DNA of 64,000 nucleotides from Fodinibacter luteus (GTDB taxonomy: Bacteria > Actinomycetota > Actinomycetes > Actinomycetales > Dermatophilaceae). The position numbers and the translations under genes were made by a program. Where the stretch lies: positions 1 through 64,000 of the forward strand of contig NZ_BAABGM010000017.1 of the NCBI RefSeq assembly GCF_039541575.1, in the 5' to 3' direction. Below the pieces are notes generated by a model. That model ran no database searches and was not told the origin of the DNA. It saw nothing but the letters and a program-made list of their open reading frames with translations. Position 1 is the stretch's first letter. Each line of letters starts with the position of its first letter. Shown one piece after another: positions 1-8,621 of this stretch.

Positions 1-88
1 CGCACGCCTGCGCGGCCAGGTCGTGGCCGAGCTCGGTGGCCTGCGCGCGCAGGGCGGCGATCTGGTCCCGGAGCTGGCTGGTCGACAT
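1..88 (-). CDS. 5' end of an unidentified gene, possibly a DUF222/HNH (13E12-type) protein
   Basis: Only the first 29 codons are in the window. They start at an ATG at 88 and read leftward as MSTSQLRDQIAALRAQATEL followed by GHDLAAQAC, an amphipathic helix-like start with no signal peptide. Actinobacterial DUF222/HNH endonuclease-repeat proteins often begin this way, and many of them are LexA-controlled. The SOS-like box 14-28 bases upstream fits that idea. The family call is an inference from a very short piece. What is clear from the sequence is an open frame with a start codon, divergent from ruvC. Confidence 0.4.
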   Translation of the reverse strand, partial: MSTSQLRDQIAALRAQATELGHDLAAQAC

Positions 89-101
89 ACCCCATCATAA
101 C

Positions 102-116
102 CGAACACACGTACGA
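102..116. promoter_or_regulatory. SOS (LexA) box-like palindrome, one mismatch
   Basis: The sequence CGAACACACGTACGA follows the actinobacterial SOS-box pattern CGAAC-N4-GTTCG with a single change (GTACG). It lies 14 bases upstream of the leftward gene starting at 88, where a LexA operator would act on that gene. Confidence 0.45.
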
Positions 117-350
117 TCCGCAAGTCAGTGTCCATATGCGATCCAGCAAGTCACCGACCACAGGGAAGCTGCCGGGTGCAGCAGCGGTGCCCGCACCTCC
201 CGCACCGGTGAGACCGGTCGCCGCCCGCCACGGCCCCGCGCCGGCCACCGCCCCCTGCCACCCGGCATCCCGTACACCCAGCACCATCGATGGCCGGCCT
301 CCGCGTGTTGCTCCACGCCGGCCCGCGCCCCGCTGTGTAGCGTGGCCTCC

Positions 351-362
351 GAACAGGTGTTC
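351..362. promoter_or_regulatory. SOS (LexA) box upstream of ruvCAB
   Basis: GAACAGGTGTTC is a perfect GAAC-N4-GTTC palindrome, the core of the LexA site of Actinobacteria. It lies 51 bases before the ruvC start. Damage-inducible control of ruvCAB by LexA is established in relatives such as Mycobacterium, so this is probably the operator for the three-gene operon. Confidence 0.8.
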
Positions 363-412
363 TAACCCACCCGCCCGGCATCGGGCGGCACCGTCGGAAA
401 GGGTTCCCGCTC

Positions 413-925
413 GTGCGCGTGCTCGGTGTCGACCCCGGCCTCACCCGGTGCGGCCTCGGCGTCGTCGACGGTCGACCGGGCCGGGCGGTGATGGTGGCCG
501 TCGGGGTGGTGCGCACTCCGAGCGGCGGCGACCCGGGGGAGCGCCTCGTCTTCCTCGAGCGCGAGCTCGACGCGTGGCTGGCCCGCTTCGAGCCCGAGGT
601 CGTCGCCGTCGAGCGGGTCTTCGCCGACACCAACATCACGACCGTCATGACCACCGCCCACGCCACCGCCATCGCCCTGCTCACGGCGACCAAGCGCGGC
701 ATCCCCGTCGTCTTCCACACCCCCACCGAGGTCAAGGCAGCCGTCACGGGATCCGGCCGGGCCGACAAGTCGCAGGTCACGGCCATGGTGACCCGCATCC
801 TCGGCCTCGACGTCGCGCCCCGCCCCGCGGATGCGGCGGACGCCCTCGCGCTGGCGATCTGCCACGCGTGGCGCGGGGCCGCCGAGGCCCGCCTCGCCGC
901 CCTGGCCGCGCGGGTGCCCCGGTGA
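413..925 (+). CDS. ruvC: Holliday junction endodeoxyribonuclease RuvC
   Basis: RuvC resolves Holliday junctions by paired nicks during recombinational repair, working with RuvAB. The 170-aa protein has the RNase H-like fold signature: GVDPG with catalytic Asp7, the VERVF strand with Glu67, and the C-terminal DAADALALA segment carrying the last two acidic residues. Family length is about 160-190 aa. The GTG start at 413 follows a GGAAAGGG ribosome site. The SOS palindrome at 351-362 lies in its promoter region. Its stop overlaps the ruvA start (GTGA), so translation is probably coupled. Confidence 0.97.
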   Translation: MRVLGVDPGLTRCGLGVVDGRPGRAVMVAVGVVRTPSGGDPGERLVFLERELDAWLARFEPEVVAVERVFADTNITTVMTTAHATAIALLTATKRGIPVVFHTPTEVKAAVTGSGRADKSQVTAMVTRILGLDVAPRPADAADALALAICHAWRGAAEARLAALAARVPR

Positions 926-1533
926 TCGCCTCCGTCCGCGGCCCGGTGGCCCACGTCGGCCTCGACCGCGTCGTCGTCGAGGTCGGTGGCGTCGGCCTGC
1001 TCGTCCACACGACCCCCGCCACGGCATCGACGTGCCGCCGGGGGAGCGAGGTGTCGCTGGCCACGACCCTCGTCGTCCGCGAGGACTCCCTCACCCTGTT
1101 CGGCTTCGCGTCGCCCGACGAGCGGGACATGTTCGAGACGGTGCAGACGGTCTCCGGGGTCGGGCCGCGGCTCGCCCTCGCGATGCTCTCGGTCATGGGG
1201 CCCGACGAGCTGGCCGCGGCGCTGGCCACCGGCGACAGCAAGGCCCTCACGACGATCCCGGGCATCGGGGCGAAGTCGGCACAGCGACTCGTCCTCGAGC
1301 TGCGCGACAAGGTCGGGGCGGTGACGGGCAGTGGCGACGCACCGGCATCCGGCGGCGTCCGCGTCGTGCCGGGGCAGGAGCCCTGGCGCGGTCAGGTCGC
1401 CGAGGCGCTCGTCGGCCTCGGCTGGTCGGCGAAGCAGGCCGGGGATGCCGTCGAGCGGGTCGCGGCGAGCGCCCCGCCGGATGCCGACATCGCGGCCTAC
1501 CTGCGGCTCGCCCTGCGGGAGCTGCGGCCGTGA
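922..1533 (+). CDS. ruvA: Holliday junction DNA helicase subunit RuvA
   Basis: RuvA is the tetrameric junction-binding subunit that loads the RuvB motor. The 203-aa protein shows the N-terminal OB-fold (about 1-62), two helix-hairpin-helix motifs (VSGVGPRLALAML and IPGIGAKSAQRLVLEL), and a C-terminal RuvB-contacting three-helix domain (about 150-203, with EALVGLGWSAKQA). The GTG start overlaps the ruvC stop by 4 bases, and its own stop overlaps the ruvB GTG, so ruvC-ruvA-ruvB form one tightly coupled operon. Confidence 0.97.
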   Translation: MIASVRGPVAHVGLDRVVVEVGGVGLLVHTTPATASTCRRGSEVSLATTLVVREDSLTLFGFASPDERDMFETVQTVSGVGPRLALAMLSVMGPDELAAALATGDSKALTTIPGIGAKSAQRLVLELRDKVGAVTGSGDAPASGGVRVVPGQEPWRGQVAEALVGLGWSAKQAGDAVERVAASAPPDADIAAYLRLALRELRP

Positions 1534-2696
1534 GCGGCGGGCGCACCGAGCCCGGGTTCGCGAGCGAGCTCGTCGAGGCCGACGGTTCCTCCGAGGCGAC
1601 GGCCCGGGTCGTCGACCCCGCCGGCACCGACGACGACCGTGCCGCCGAGGCGGCGCTGCGACCGAGGCGGCTCTCGGAGTTCCCGGGGCAGCCGCGGGTG
1701 CGCGACCAGCTCGGCCTCGTCCTCGAGGCGGCCCGCCGGCGCGGTGGGACCCCGGACCACGTGCTGCTCTCCGGTCCCCCGGGGCTCGGCAAGACGACGC
1801 TCGCGATGATCGTGGCGGCCGAGCTCGAGCGACCACTGCGGCTCACGAGCGGGCCCGCGATCCAGCACGCCGGCGACCTCGCGGCGGTGCTCTCCTCGCT
1901 CGACGAGGGCGAGGTGCTCTTCCTCGACGAGATCCACCGGATGAGCCGCTCCGCCGAGGAGATGCTCTACCTGGCCATGGAGGACTTCCGGGTCGACGTG
2001 ATCGTCGGCAAGGGACCCGGCGCCACCGCCATCCCGCTCGAGCTGCCGCCGTTCACCGTCGTCGGCGCCACGACCCGGGCCGGGCTGCTGCCGGCCCCTC
2101 TTCGCGACCGGTTCGGCTTCACCGGGCACCTCGACTACTACGACACCGCCGACCTCGTGACGATCCTCCACCGGTCGGCGCGCCTGCTTGGCGTCGAGGC
2201 CGACGACGCGGGCATCCTCGAGATCGCCGGGCGGTCCCGGGGCACCCCCCGGATCGCCAACCGGCTCCTGCGGCGGGTGCGTGACTGGGCGCAGGTGCAC
2301 GGCGAGGGGCACGTCGACCTCGCGGCGGCGCACGCGGCCCTCACGCTCTTCGACGTCGACGACGCCGGCCTGGACCGCCTCGACCGGGCGGTGCTCGAGG
2401 CCCTGTGCCGGCGCTTCGGCGGCGGACCGGTCGGCCTGTCCACCCTCGCGGTCGCCGTGGGGGAGGAGGCCGACACCGTCGAGACGGTCGCCGAGCCCTA
2501 CCTCGTCCGCGAGGGCTACATCGTGCGCACGCCGCGGGGCCGGGCCGCGGCACCGCGCGCCTGGACCCACCTCGGCATCGAGCCCCCGCGCTCGGCGCCC
2601 CTCCAGGAGCTCCTGCCGCTCGAGGAGCCCGGCACCGCCGCCGACGGCTCCGGACCTGGCGGGGCGAGCGACGCGAACGGGCGCTTCGGCTCCTGA
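1530..2696 (+). CDS. ruvB: Holliday junction branch migration ATPase RuvB
   Basis: RuvB is the AAA+ ring motor that drives branch migration with RuvA. In the 388-aa protein, Walker A (GPPGLGKTT) is at about residues 82-90, Walker B (FLDEIHR) at 131-137, the sensor 1 region contains VVGATTRAG, and a C-terminal winged-helix domain ends in RTPRGRAAAPRAWTHLG. The GTG at 1530 overlaps the ruvA stop. This start gives an acidic N-terminal extension of about 25 residues compared with the usual 340-350-aa RuvB, plus a Gly/Asp/Ser tail. Both extensions look dispensable. Confidence 0.97.
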   Translation: MSGGRTEPGFASELVEADGSSEATARVVDPAGTDDDRAAEAALRPRRLSEFPGQPRVRDQLGLVLEAARRRGGTPDHVLLSGPPGLGKTTLAMIVAAELERPLRLTSGPAIQHAGDLAAVLSSLDEGEVLFLDEIHRMSRSAEEMLYLAMEDFRVDVIVGKGPGATAIPLELPPFTVVGATTRAGLLPAPLRDRFGFTGHLDYYDTADLVTILHRSARLLGVEADDAGILEIAGRSRGTPRIANRLLRRVRDWAQVHGEGHVDLAAAHAALTLFDVDDAGLDRLDRAVLEALCRRFGGGPVGLSTLAVAVGEEADTVETVAEPYLVREGYIVRTPRGRAAAPRAWTHLGIEPPRSAPLQELLPLEEPGTAADGSGPGGASDANGRFGS

Positions 2697-2739
2697 GCGG
2701 GCGGACAGCCGCCCGGGCACGCCACGGGACCCGGCATCG

Positions 2740-2769
2740 TTGGTGGGTGAGGAAGGCGTCGCCTAGACT
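2740..2769 (+). promoter_or_regulatory. Promoter for yajC-secD-secF
   Basis: A TTGGTG -35 element (2740-2745) and a TAGACT -10 element (2764-2769) are separated by 18 bases. The -10 box is 80 bases before the yajC ATG in the only sizeable gap between ruvB and the Sec genes. This matches the vegetative actinobacterial consensus. Confidence 0.55.
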
Positions 2770-2849
2770 CAATCCTCGGCCCGGCGCGTCCGGGCCGAAC
2801 CACTGCCTGCCGCGAGCGGGCGACCTGACCCCGAAGGACCATCTCACTC

Positions 2850-3122
2850 ATGTTCACCGGCTCCGGCCTCGGCTACGTGCTCATCCTGCTCCTCCCGTTC
2901 CTGCTCCTGGTGTTCATGATGTTCACCCAGCGGCGGCGCGCCCAGCAGGTGCAGGCGCTCCAGAACAGCCTGACGGTGGGTGAGGAGGTCGTCACGACCT
3001 CGGGCCTGTACGGGACGATCGTCGCGCTCGACGAGCGGGTCGTGACGCTCGACACCGGGGCCGGGGTCACCGTCCGCTTCGACCGCCGTGCCATCGGCAT
3101 GCGCGTCTCCGAGGTCGCCTGA
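2850..3122 (+). CDS. yajC: Preprotein translocase accessory subunit YajC
   Basis: This is a 90-aa single-span membrane protein of the SecDF-YajC complex that assists Sec-dependent export. Residues about 6-25 form one transmembrane helix (YVLILLLPFLLLVFMMF). A basic QRRRAQQ stretch follows, and then the conserved YajC domain (LTVGEEVVTTSGLYGTIVALD). The length is normal for the family. The ATG follows a GAAGGA site. The gene precedes secD by 2 bases, the classic arrangement. Confidence 0.95.
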   Translation: MFTGSGLGYVLILLLPFLLLVFMMFTQRRRAQQVQALQNSLTVGEEVVTTSGLYGTIVALDERVVTLDTGAGVTVRFDRRAIGMRVSEVA

Positions 3123-3124
3123 CC

Positions 3125-4891
3125 ATGGCCGCGCAGCAGCAGCGCTCGTACGCACGCCGGGCCCTCCTCGGCCTCACCGTCCTCACCCTGACCCTCGTCG
3201 GGCTCCTCGCCGGGGCGATGTACTGGTCCGACGCCCAGTCCGCCCCGAAGCTCGGCCTCGACCTCGAGGGCGGCACGCAGATCATCCTCGAGCCGAAGAC
3301 GACCGCGGGCCAGACCGTCACGGCCGAGCAGCTCAACCAGGCGCGCGACATCATCGTCCAGCGCGTCGACGCCGGTGGCGTGTCGGGCGCCGAGGTCACG
3401 ACCCAGGGCGACCGCAACATCGTCGTCAGCATCCCCGAGATCCCCACGCAGGAGGTCCGGGACGCGATCAGCAAGTCCTCGCAGCTGCAGTTCCGCCCCG
3501 TGCTCGCCCTCGCCTCCGGCACGCCCGTGCCCGAGCCGACCGCCTCGGGCACCGCCTCCCCGAGCCCGTCGCCGACGCCCACGCCGGAGACCGCGAGCAG
3601 CGCCGAACCCACGAGCAACAGCTCGGTGCCCGAGGCGCTCACCGCCCCAACGCCCGCCCCGAGCGCCTCCGCCACGGCCGGCGCGTCGCCGTCGCCGTCG
3701 CCGAACCCCTCCGGCGAGGGCTCGACGCCGACCGACGCGACCGACCTCGCCTGGATCACACCCGAGCTGACCCAGCAGTTCGAGGAGCTCGACTGCTCCG
3801 ACCCCGCAGCCCTCGAGGACCTCGTCGACGACCCGACGAAGCCCCTCGTCACGTGTGACGACACCGGCTCCGCGAAGTTCGTCCTCGGCCCGGTCGTCGT
3901 CTCCGGCGACAAGATCAGCGACGCCACCTCCGGCTACCGCACGAACCAGCAGGGCGCGGTCACCAACGAGGTCGAGATCGCGCTGACCCTCAACGGCGAG
4001 GGCGCCGAGCAGTACGCCGACATCAGCCGGACGATGGTGGCCCTCCCCGAGCCCCAGAACCAGCTCGCCGCGACCCTCGACTCGCGCGTCATCGTCGCCC
4101 CCCGCTTCAACGAGGCGATCCTCGACGGGCGCGCCAGCATCACCGGTGGCTTCACCCTCGAGGAGGCGCGCAGCCTCTCCGACCAGCTGAAGTTCGGTGC
4201 GCTGCCCCTGTCCTTCATCGAGCAGACGAGCATCGACATCAGCCCGACGCTCGGCAGCGAGCAGCTGCGCTACGGTTTCATCGCCGGGGCCATCGGCCTG
4301 TTCCTCGTCTTCGTCTACTCACTGCTCCAGTACCGCGTGCTCGGCCTGGTGACCGTCGCGTCGATCGTCGTGGCCGGGCTGCTCACCTACCTCGCCATCA
4401 CCATCCTCGGCTGGTCGCACAACTACCGCCTCGACATGGCCGGTGTCACCGGCCTCATCGTCGCCATCGGCTTCACCGCGGACTCCTTCATCGTCTACTT
4501 CGAGCGGATCCGCGACGAGCTGCGGGACGGGCGCTCCCTGGGCGCCGCGGTCGAGACCGGGTGGAACCGCGCCAAGCGCACGATTCTCGTCGCGGACGGC
4601 GTCAACTTCCTCGCCGCCGCCGTGCTCTACGCGCTCGCGAGCTCGAGCGTGCGCGGCTTCGCGTTCACGCTGGGCCTCACGACGCTCATCGACCTGCTCA
4701 TCGTCTTCTGGTTCACCCACCCCGTCGTCTCGCTGCTCGCGCGACGACCTTTCTTCCGCGATGGCCACCCGTGGTCCGGCCTCGACCCCAAGCGCCTCGC
4801 GCTGCACTCGGCCAAGCCCCGGTATGCCGGTCGCGGCCGCGTCACGACCCCGGCACCCGTGGCTGCCGGCACCGAAGGAGGTGTGGCATGA
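3125..4891 (+). CDS. secD: Protein translocase subunit SecD
   Basis: SecD is an RND-type subunit that uses the proton-motive force to complete Sec-dependent export. The 588-aa protein has one N-terminal span (about 15-35), the P1 motif LGLDLEGGTQI, and a large extracytoplasmic domain. Five further spans follow in the C-terminal third, with the family sequence DMAGVTGLIVAIGFTADSFIVY. Residues about 135-205 are a Pro/Ser/Thr/Ala-rich low-complexity insert in the periplasmic-side domain, seen in many actinobacterial SecD proteins. A GAAGGAGG site near its end serves secF, whose ATG overlaps the secD stop. Confidence 0.97.
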   Translation: MAAQQQRSYARRALLGLTVLTLTLVGLLAGAMYWSDAQSAPKLGLDLEGGTQIILEPKTTAGQTVTAEQLNQARDIIVQRVDAGGVSGAEVTTQGDRNIVVSIPEIPTQEVRDAISKSSQLQFRPVLALASGTPVPEPTASGTASPSPSPTPTPETASSAEPTSNSSVPEALTAPTPAPSASATAGASPSPSPNPSGEGSTPTDATDLAWITPELTQQFEELDCSDPAALEDLVDDPTKPLVTCDDTGSAKFVLGPVVVSGDKISDATSGYRTNQQGAVTNEVEIALTLNGEGAEQYADISRTMVALPEPQNQLAATLDSRVIVAPRFNEAILDGRASITGGFTLEEARSLSDQLKFGALPLSFIEQTSIDISPTLGSEQLRYGFIAGAIGLFLVFVYSLLQYRVLGLVTVASIVVAGLLTYLAITILGWSHNYRLDMAGVTGLIVAIGFTADSFIVYFERIRDELRDGRSLGAAVETGWNRAKRTILVADGVNFLAAAVLYALASSSVRGFAFTLGLTTLIDLLIVFWFTHPVVSLLARRPFFRDGHPWSGLDPKRLALHSAKPRYAGRGRVTTPAPVAAGTEGGVA

Positions 4892-6075
4892 GCTCGACGT
4901 TCGCCACCCTGGGCAACGACCTCTACACCGGCCAGCGCTCGGTCCCCGTCGTCGCCCAGCGACGCAAGTTCTACCTCGCCTCAGGGCTCGTCATGCTCAT
5001 CGCGGCGCTCGGCATCGTCGTCCAGGGGCTCAACCTCGGCCTGGAGTTCCGCGGCGGCTCCGAGTTCCGGGTGGCTGCCCAGAGCGTGCCCGACGACTAC
5101 GAGCAGGTCGCCCGCCAGGCCGTCGGTGCGACCGAGGACCAGCGCGGCGTCAACGTCACCCTCGTCGGCAACGACACGGTGCGCGTCCAGACCGAACGGC
5201 TCTCCGACGCGGACAGCCAGGCCGTGCGCGCCGACCTCGCCGAGGCTTTCGGCGTCGCCTCGTCGGAGGTGAGCGGCACCTTCATCGGGCCGTCGTGGGG
5301 TGCCTCGGTGAGCCAGCAGGCGCTGCGCGCGCTCGTCATCTTCCTCGTGCTCGTCGCAGTCGTCATGTCGGTCTACTTCCGCAACTGGAAGATGGCCGCG
5401 GCGGCGCTCATCGCGCTCGCCCACGACATGCTCATCACCGTCGGCATCTACGCCCTGAGCGGCTTCGAGGTGTCACCGGCGACGATGATCGGGTTCCTCA
5501 CGGTGCTCGGGTACAGCCTCTACGACACCGTCGTCGTCTTCGACAAGGTCCGCGAGAACACCACCGAGGCCTTCGCCAACGGGCGCCTCACCTTCGCGCA
5601 GGCCGCCAACCTCGCCGTCAACCAGACGATGGTCCGCTCGATCAACACGACCGTCATCGGCCTGTTGCCGATCGCGGCGGTGCTCGCCGTCGGGGCGGTC
5701 TTCCTCGGCCCGGGCGTGCTGCTCGACCTCTCGCTCGTGCTCTTCGTCGGCATCCTCGTCGGCGCCTACTCCTCGATCTTCATCGCCACGCCGCTCCTCG
5801 TGACGCTGCGCCGCAACGAGCCCGCCGTCCTCGAGCTCGAGAAGCGGGCGACGCGCCACCAGGCGCGCCAGGCCAAGGACCTCGCCGCCCAGGAGGCCGC
5901 CGAGGAGGCCGCCGAGCTCGGCGGTGAGTCGCCGGTGCCGGTCGTCGTCGGGGCCGGCGGCGCCCCTGCGGCCGCCGCGGGCGAGGGGGCCACGCTCACC
6001 GGCCGCGCCGTGCACAAGTACGCGCAGTCCGGTCCGCGCAACCAGCCCCGGCGCACCCCCAAGTCCAAGCGCTAG
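4888..6075 (+). CDS. secF: Protein translocase subunit SecF
   Basis: SecF is the partner of SecD in the export motor. The 395-aa protein has an N-terminal span, the LGLEFRGGSEF motif, a small external domain, and five C-terminal spans containing VVMSVYFRNWKMA and LGYSLYDTVVVFDKVREN. The cytoplasmic tail of roughly 90 residues is Ala/Glu-rich and ends in a basic patch. The ATG at 4888 overlaps the secD stop (ATGA) and has a GAAGGAGG ribosome site at 4873-4880. Many actinobacteria carry apt between secF and rel. Here that space is only 114 bases and holds no gene. Confidence 0.97.
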   Translation: MSSTFATLGNDLYTGQRSVPVVAQRRKFYLASGLVMLIAALGIVVQGLNLGLEFRGGSEFRVAAQSVPDDYEQVARQAVGATEDQRGVNVTLVGNDTVRVQTERLSDADSQAVRADLAEAFGVASSEVSGTFIGPSWGASVSQQALRALVIFLVLVAVVMSVYFRNWKMAAAALIALAHDMLITVGIYALSGFEVSPATMIGFLTVLGYSLYDTVVVFDKVRENTTEAFANGRLTFAQAANLAVNQTMVRSINTTVIGLLPIAAVLAVGAVFLGPGVLLDLSLVLFVGILVGAYSSIFIATPLLVTLRRNEPAVLELEKRATRHQARQAKDLAAQEAAEEAAELGGESPVPVVVGAGGAPAAAAGEGATLTGRAVHKYAQSGPRNQPRRTPKSKR

Positions 6076-6177
6076 GACCGGCCCGGGCGGGAACCGCCCG
6101 CCTCCGCCCGCTGCAGCCCGCCCGCTGCCGCCCGCCCGCAACCCGGGCGCCCGGGACGGCGGGAGAGTGCGGACGAC

Positions 6178-6183
6178 TACACT
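6178..6183 (+). promoter_or_regulatory. -10 element for rel, implying a leaderless transcript
   Basis: TACACT lies only 6 bases before the rel ATG at 6190, and there is no ribosome-binding site in between. A transcript starting at or next to the ATG would be leaderless, as is common in Actinobacteria. Confidence 0.5.
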
Positions 6184-6189
6184 CCGGTC

Positions 6190-8526
6190 ATGGCGGAGGA
6201 CCTCACGACCGCGCCGGCGGGCACCCCGCCCCCCGGCCTGTCCTCGCGCGCCAGGGCCCGGGCTGCGCTCGCCCTCGTGGGCCGCAACCGCAGCCCCGAG
6301 AACCCCGTCCTCGAGCCCCTCCTGCAGGTCGTCCGCAGTACCCACCCCAAGGCCGACCTCAGCCTCATCGAGCGCGCCTACGCGGTCGCCGAGCGCGCCC
6401 ACGAGGGCCAGAAGCGTCGCTCGGGCGACGACTACATCACGCACCCGCTCGCGGTGACGACGATCCTCGCCGAACTGGGCATGACCCCGACGACGCTGGC
6501 CGCCGCGCTGCTGCACGACACCGTCGAGGACACCGCCTACAGCCTGCAGGCCCTGCGCAGCGACTTCGGCGACGAGATCGCGATGCTCGTCGACGGCGTC
6601 ACGAAGCTCGACAAGGTCACCTACGGGCAGGCCGCCCAGGCCGAGACGGTGCGCAAGATGGTCGTGGCGATGGCCCGCGACATCCGGGTGCTCGTCATCA
6701 AGCTCGCCGACCGGCTGCACAACGCCCGCACCTGGCGCTACGTCTCGCAGGAGAGCGCCCAGCGCAAGGCCAGGGAGACCCTCGAGATCTATGCGCCGCT
6801 CGCGCACCGGCTCGGCATGAACACGATCAAGTGGGAGCTCGAGGACCTGTCGTTCCAGGCGCTCTACCCCAAGGTCTACGACGAGATCGTGCGCCTCGTC
6901 GCCGAGCGCGCCCCGGCCCGCGAGGAGTACCTCGCCACGGTCCGCGACGAGGTCAGTGCCGACCTGCGTTCCGCGAAGATCAAGGCGACGGTCACGGGGC
7001 GGCCCAAGCACTACTACTCCGTCTACCAGAAGATGATCGTGGGGGGTCGCGACTTCGAGCAGATCTACGACCTCGTCGCGGTCCGGGTGCTCGTCGAGAC
7101 GGTCCGGGACTGCTACGCCACGCTGGGGGCGCTGCACGCACGGTGGAACCCCGTGCCGGGGCGGTTCAAGGACTACATCGCGATGCCGAAGTTCAACATG
7201 TACCAGTCGCTGCACACGACGGTCATCGGGCCGGGTGGGAAACCCGTCGAGATCCAGATCCGCACCCACACGATGCACCGCCGGGCGGAGTACGGCGTCG
7301 CCGCGCACTGGAAGTACAAGGAGGACCCCAACGCCAAGGGCACCGGCGCCCAGGGCGGGGCGCAGGCCCGGGACGGCCAGTCCGGCCCGATCAACGACAT
7401 GGCGTGGCTGCGCCAGCTGCTCGACTGGCAGAAGGAGACCTCCGACCCGGGGGAGTTCCTCGAGTCACTGCGCTTCGAGATCAACGCGAGCGAGGTCTAC
7501 GTCTTCACGCCGAAGGGCCAGCTCGTCGGCCTCCCGGCCGGCTCGACCCCGGTCGACTTCGCCTACGCCGTGCACACCGAGGTTGGCCACCACTGCATCG
7601 GTGCCCGGGTCAACGGCCGCCTCGTGCCGCTCGAGAGCCGGCTCGACAACGGCGACGTCGTCGAGGTCCTCACGTCCAAGGCCGACTCCGCCGGGCCCTC
7701 GCGCGACTGGCTCGGCTTCGTGCGGTCCGCCCGGGCGCGCAACAAGATCCGGCACTGGTTCACCAAGGAACGTCGCGAGGAGATGATCGACGAGGGCAAG
7801 GACTCCCTCGCCAAGGCCATGCGCAAGCAGGGCCTGCCGCTCCAGCGGCTCACGTCCGTCGAGTCGCTCACCGGCGTCGCCGAGGAGCTGCGCCTGGCCG
7901 GCATCGACGGCCTCTACGCCGCCATCGGCGAGGGCCACGTCTCCGCGCAGCACGTCGTCTCGCGCCTCGTGGCGTCGGTCGGCGGCGAGGAGGGAGCCAG
8001 CGAGGACATCGCCGAGGCCGCGAGGCCGACGACGTCGCGGCCGACCCAGCGTCGGTCCGGCGACCCCGGCGTCGTCGTCAAGGACATGTCCGACGTGTGG
8101 GTCAAGCTCGCCCGCTGCTGCACGCCCGTCCCCGGCGACGACATCCTCGGCTTCGTGACCCGCGGCAACGGTGTGTCGGTGCACCGTCGCGACTGCACGA
8201 ACGCCGACGCCCTGCTCTCCCAGCCCGAGAAGATCATCGAGGTCGAGTGGGCCCCCACGTCGGGGAGCATGTTCCTCGTCCAGCTGCAGGTCGAGGCGCT
8301 CGACCGCTCCCGGCTGCTCTCCGACGTCACCCGGGTCATCTCCGACAACGGGGTCAACATCCTGTCCGCAGCGGTCACGACCTCCCGTGACCGGGTCGCG
8401 AAGCTGCACTTCACCTTCGAGATGGGCGACCCCGGCCACCTGGGGCACGTCGTGCGCGCCGTGCAGCGGGTCGACGGGGTCTTCGACGCGCACCGGGTGA
8501 CCGGGGGCAAGCGCGCCAACGACTGA
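6190..8526 (+). CDS. rel: Bifunctional (p)ppGpp synthetase/hydrolase Rel
   Basis: This enzyme makes and degrades the stringent-response alarmone (p)ppGpp. Over 778 aa the order is as follows. The HD hydrolase domain has the HDTVEDT motif at about 109-115, with the upstream RRSGDDYITHP loop. The synthetase domain carries GRPKHYYSVYQKM and FKDYIAMPKFNMYQSLHTT. The TGS domain is at about 435-500, followed by a helical/zinc-finger-like region with ARCCTPVPGDDILGF. A C-terminal ACT domain ends the protein. Both active sites look intact, so it should be a dual-function enzyme. It stands alone and converges with the DUF349 gene. Confidence 0.97.
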   Translation: MAEDLTTAPAGTPPPGLSSRARARAALALVGRNRSPENPVLEPLLQVVRSTHPKADLSLIERAYAVAERAHEGQKRRSGDDYITHPLAVTTILAELGMTPTTLAAALLHDTVEDTAYSLQALRSDFGDEIAMLVDGVTKLDKVTYGQAAQAETVRKMVVAMARDIRVLVIKLADRLHNARTWRYVSQESAQRKARETLEIYAPLAHRLGMNTIKWELEDLSFQALYPKVYDEIVRLVAERAPAREEYLATVRDEVSADLRSAKIKATVTGRPKHYYSVYQKMIVGGRDFEQIYDLVAVRVLVETVRDCYATLGALHARWNPVPGRFKDYIAMPKFNMYQSLHTTVIGPGGKPVEIQIRTHTMHRRAEYGVAAHWKYKEDPNAKGTGAQGGAQARDGQSGPINDMAWLRQLLDWQKETSDPGEFLESLRFEINASEVYVFTPKGQLVGLPAGSTPVDFAYAVHTEVGHHCIGARVNGRLVPLESRLDNGDVVEVLTSKADSAGPSRDWLGFVRSARARNKIRHWFTKERREEMIDEGKDSLAKAMRKQGLPLQRLTSVESLTGVAEELRLAGIDGLYAAIGEGHVSAQHVVSRLVASVGGEEGASEDIAEAARPTTSRPTQRRSGDPGVVVKDMSDVWVKLARCCTPVPGDDILGFVTRGNGVSVHRRDCTNADALLSQPEKIIEVEWAPTSGSMFLVQLQVEALDRSRLLSDVTRVISDNGVNILSAAVTTSRDRVAKLHFTFEMGDPGHLGHVVRAVQRVDGVFDAHRVTGGKRAND

Positions 8527-8550
8527 GCGACGGCACGGGACCGGCTCCGA

Positions 8551-8584
8551 GGTTCGCTGCGCCCCTGACGTGGGGCGTCGAACC
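8551..8584. terminator. Bidirectional hairpin between rel and the DUF349 gene
   Basis: Arms GGTTCG..CGCCCC and GGGGCG.CGAACC form a 12-pair stem with small internal bulges and a TGACGT loop, centred in the 95-base gap between two convergent genes. There is no clear T-run, as is usual in high-GC genomes. It is the likely terminator for both genes. Confidence 0.6.
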
Positions 8585-8621
8585 GACCCACCTCGTTGGC
8601 CTGGCGGGCGGCGGTGAGAGG

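Noticed and set aside
136..921. Long open frame before and across ruvC in the ruvA frame, and similar long frames opposite most genes
   Set aside because: High-GC sequence keeps non-coding frames open. These translate to Arg/Pro/Ala-rich strings without family features, while the overlapping frame has clear protein signatures.
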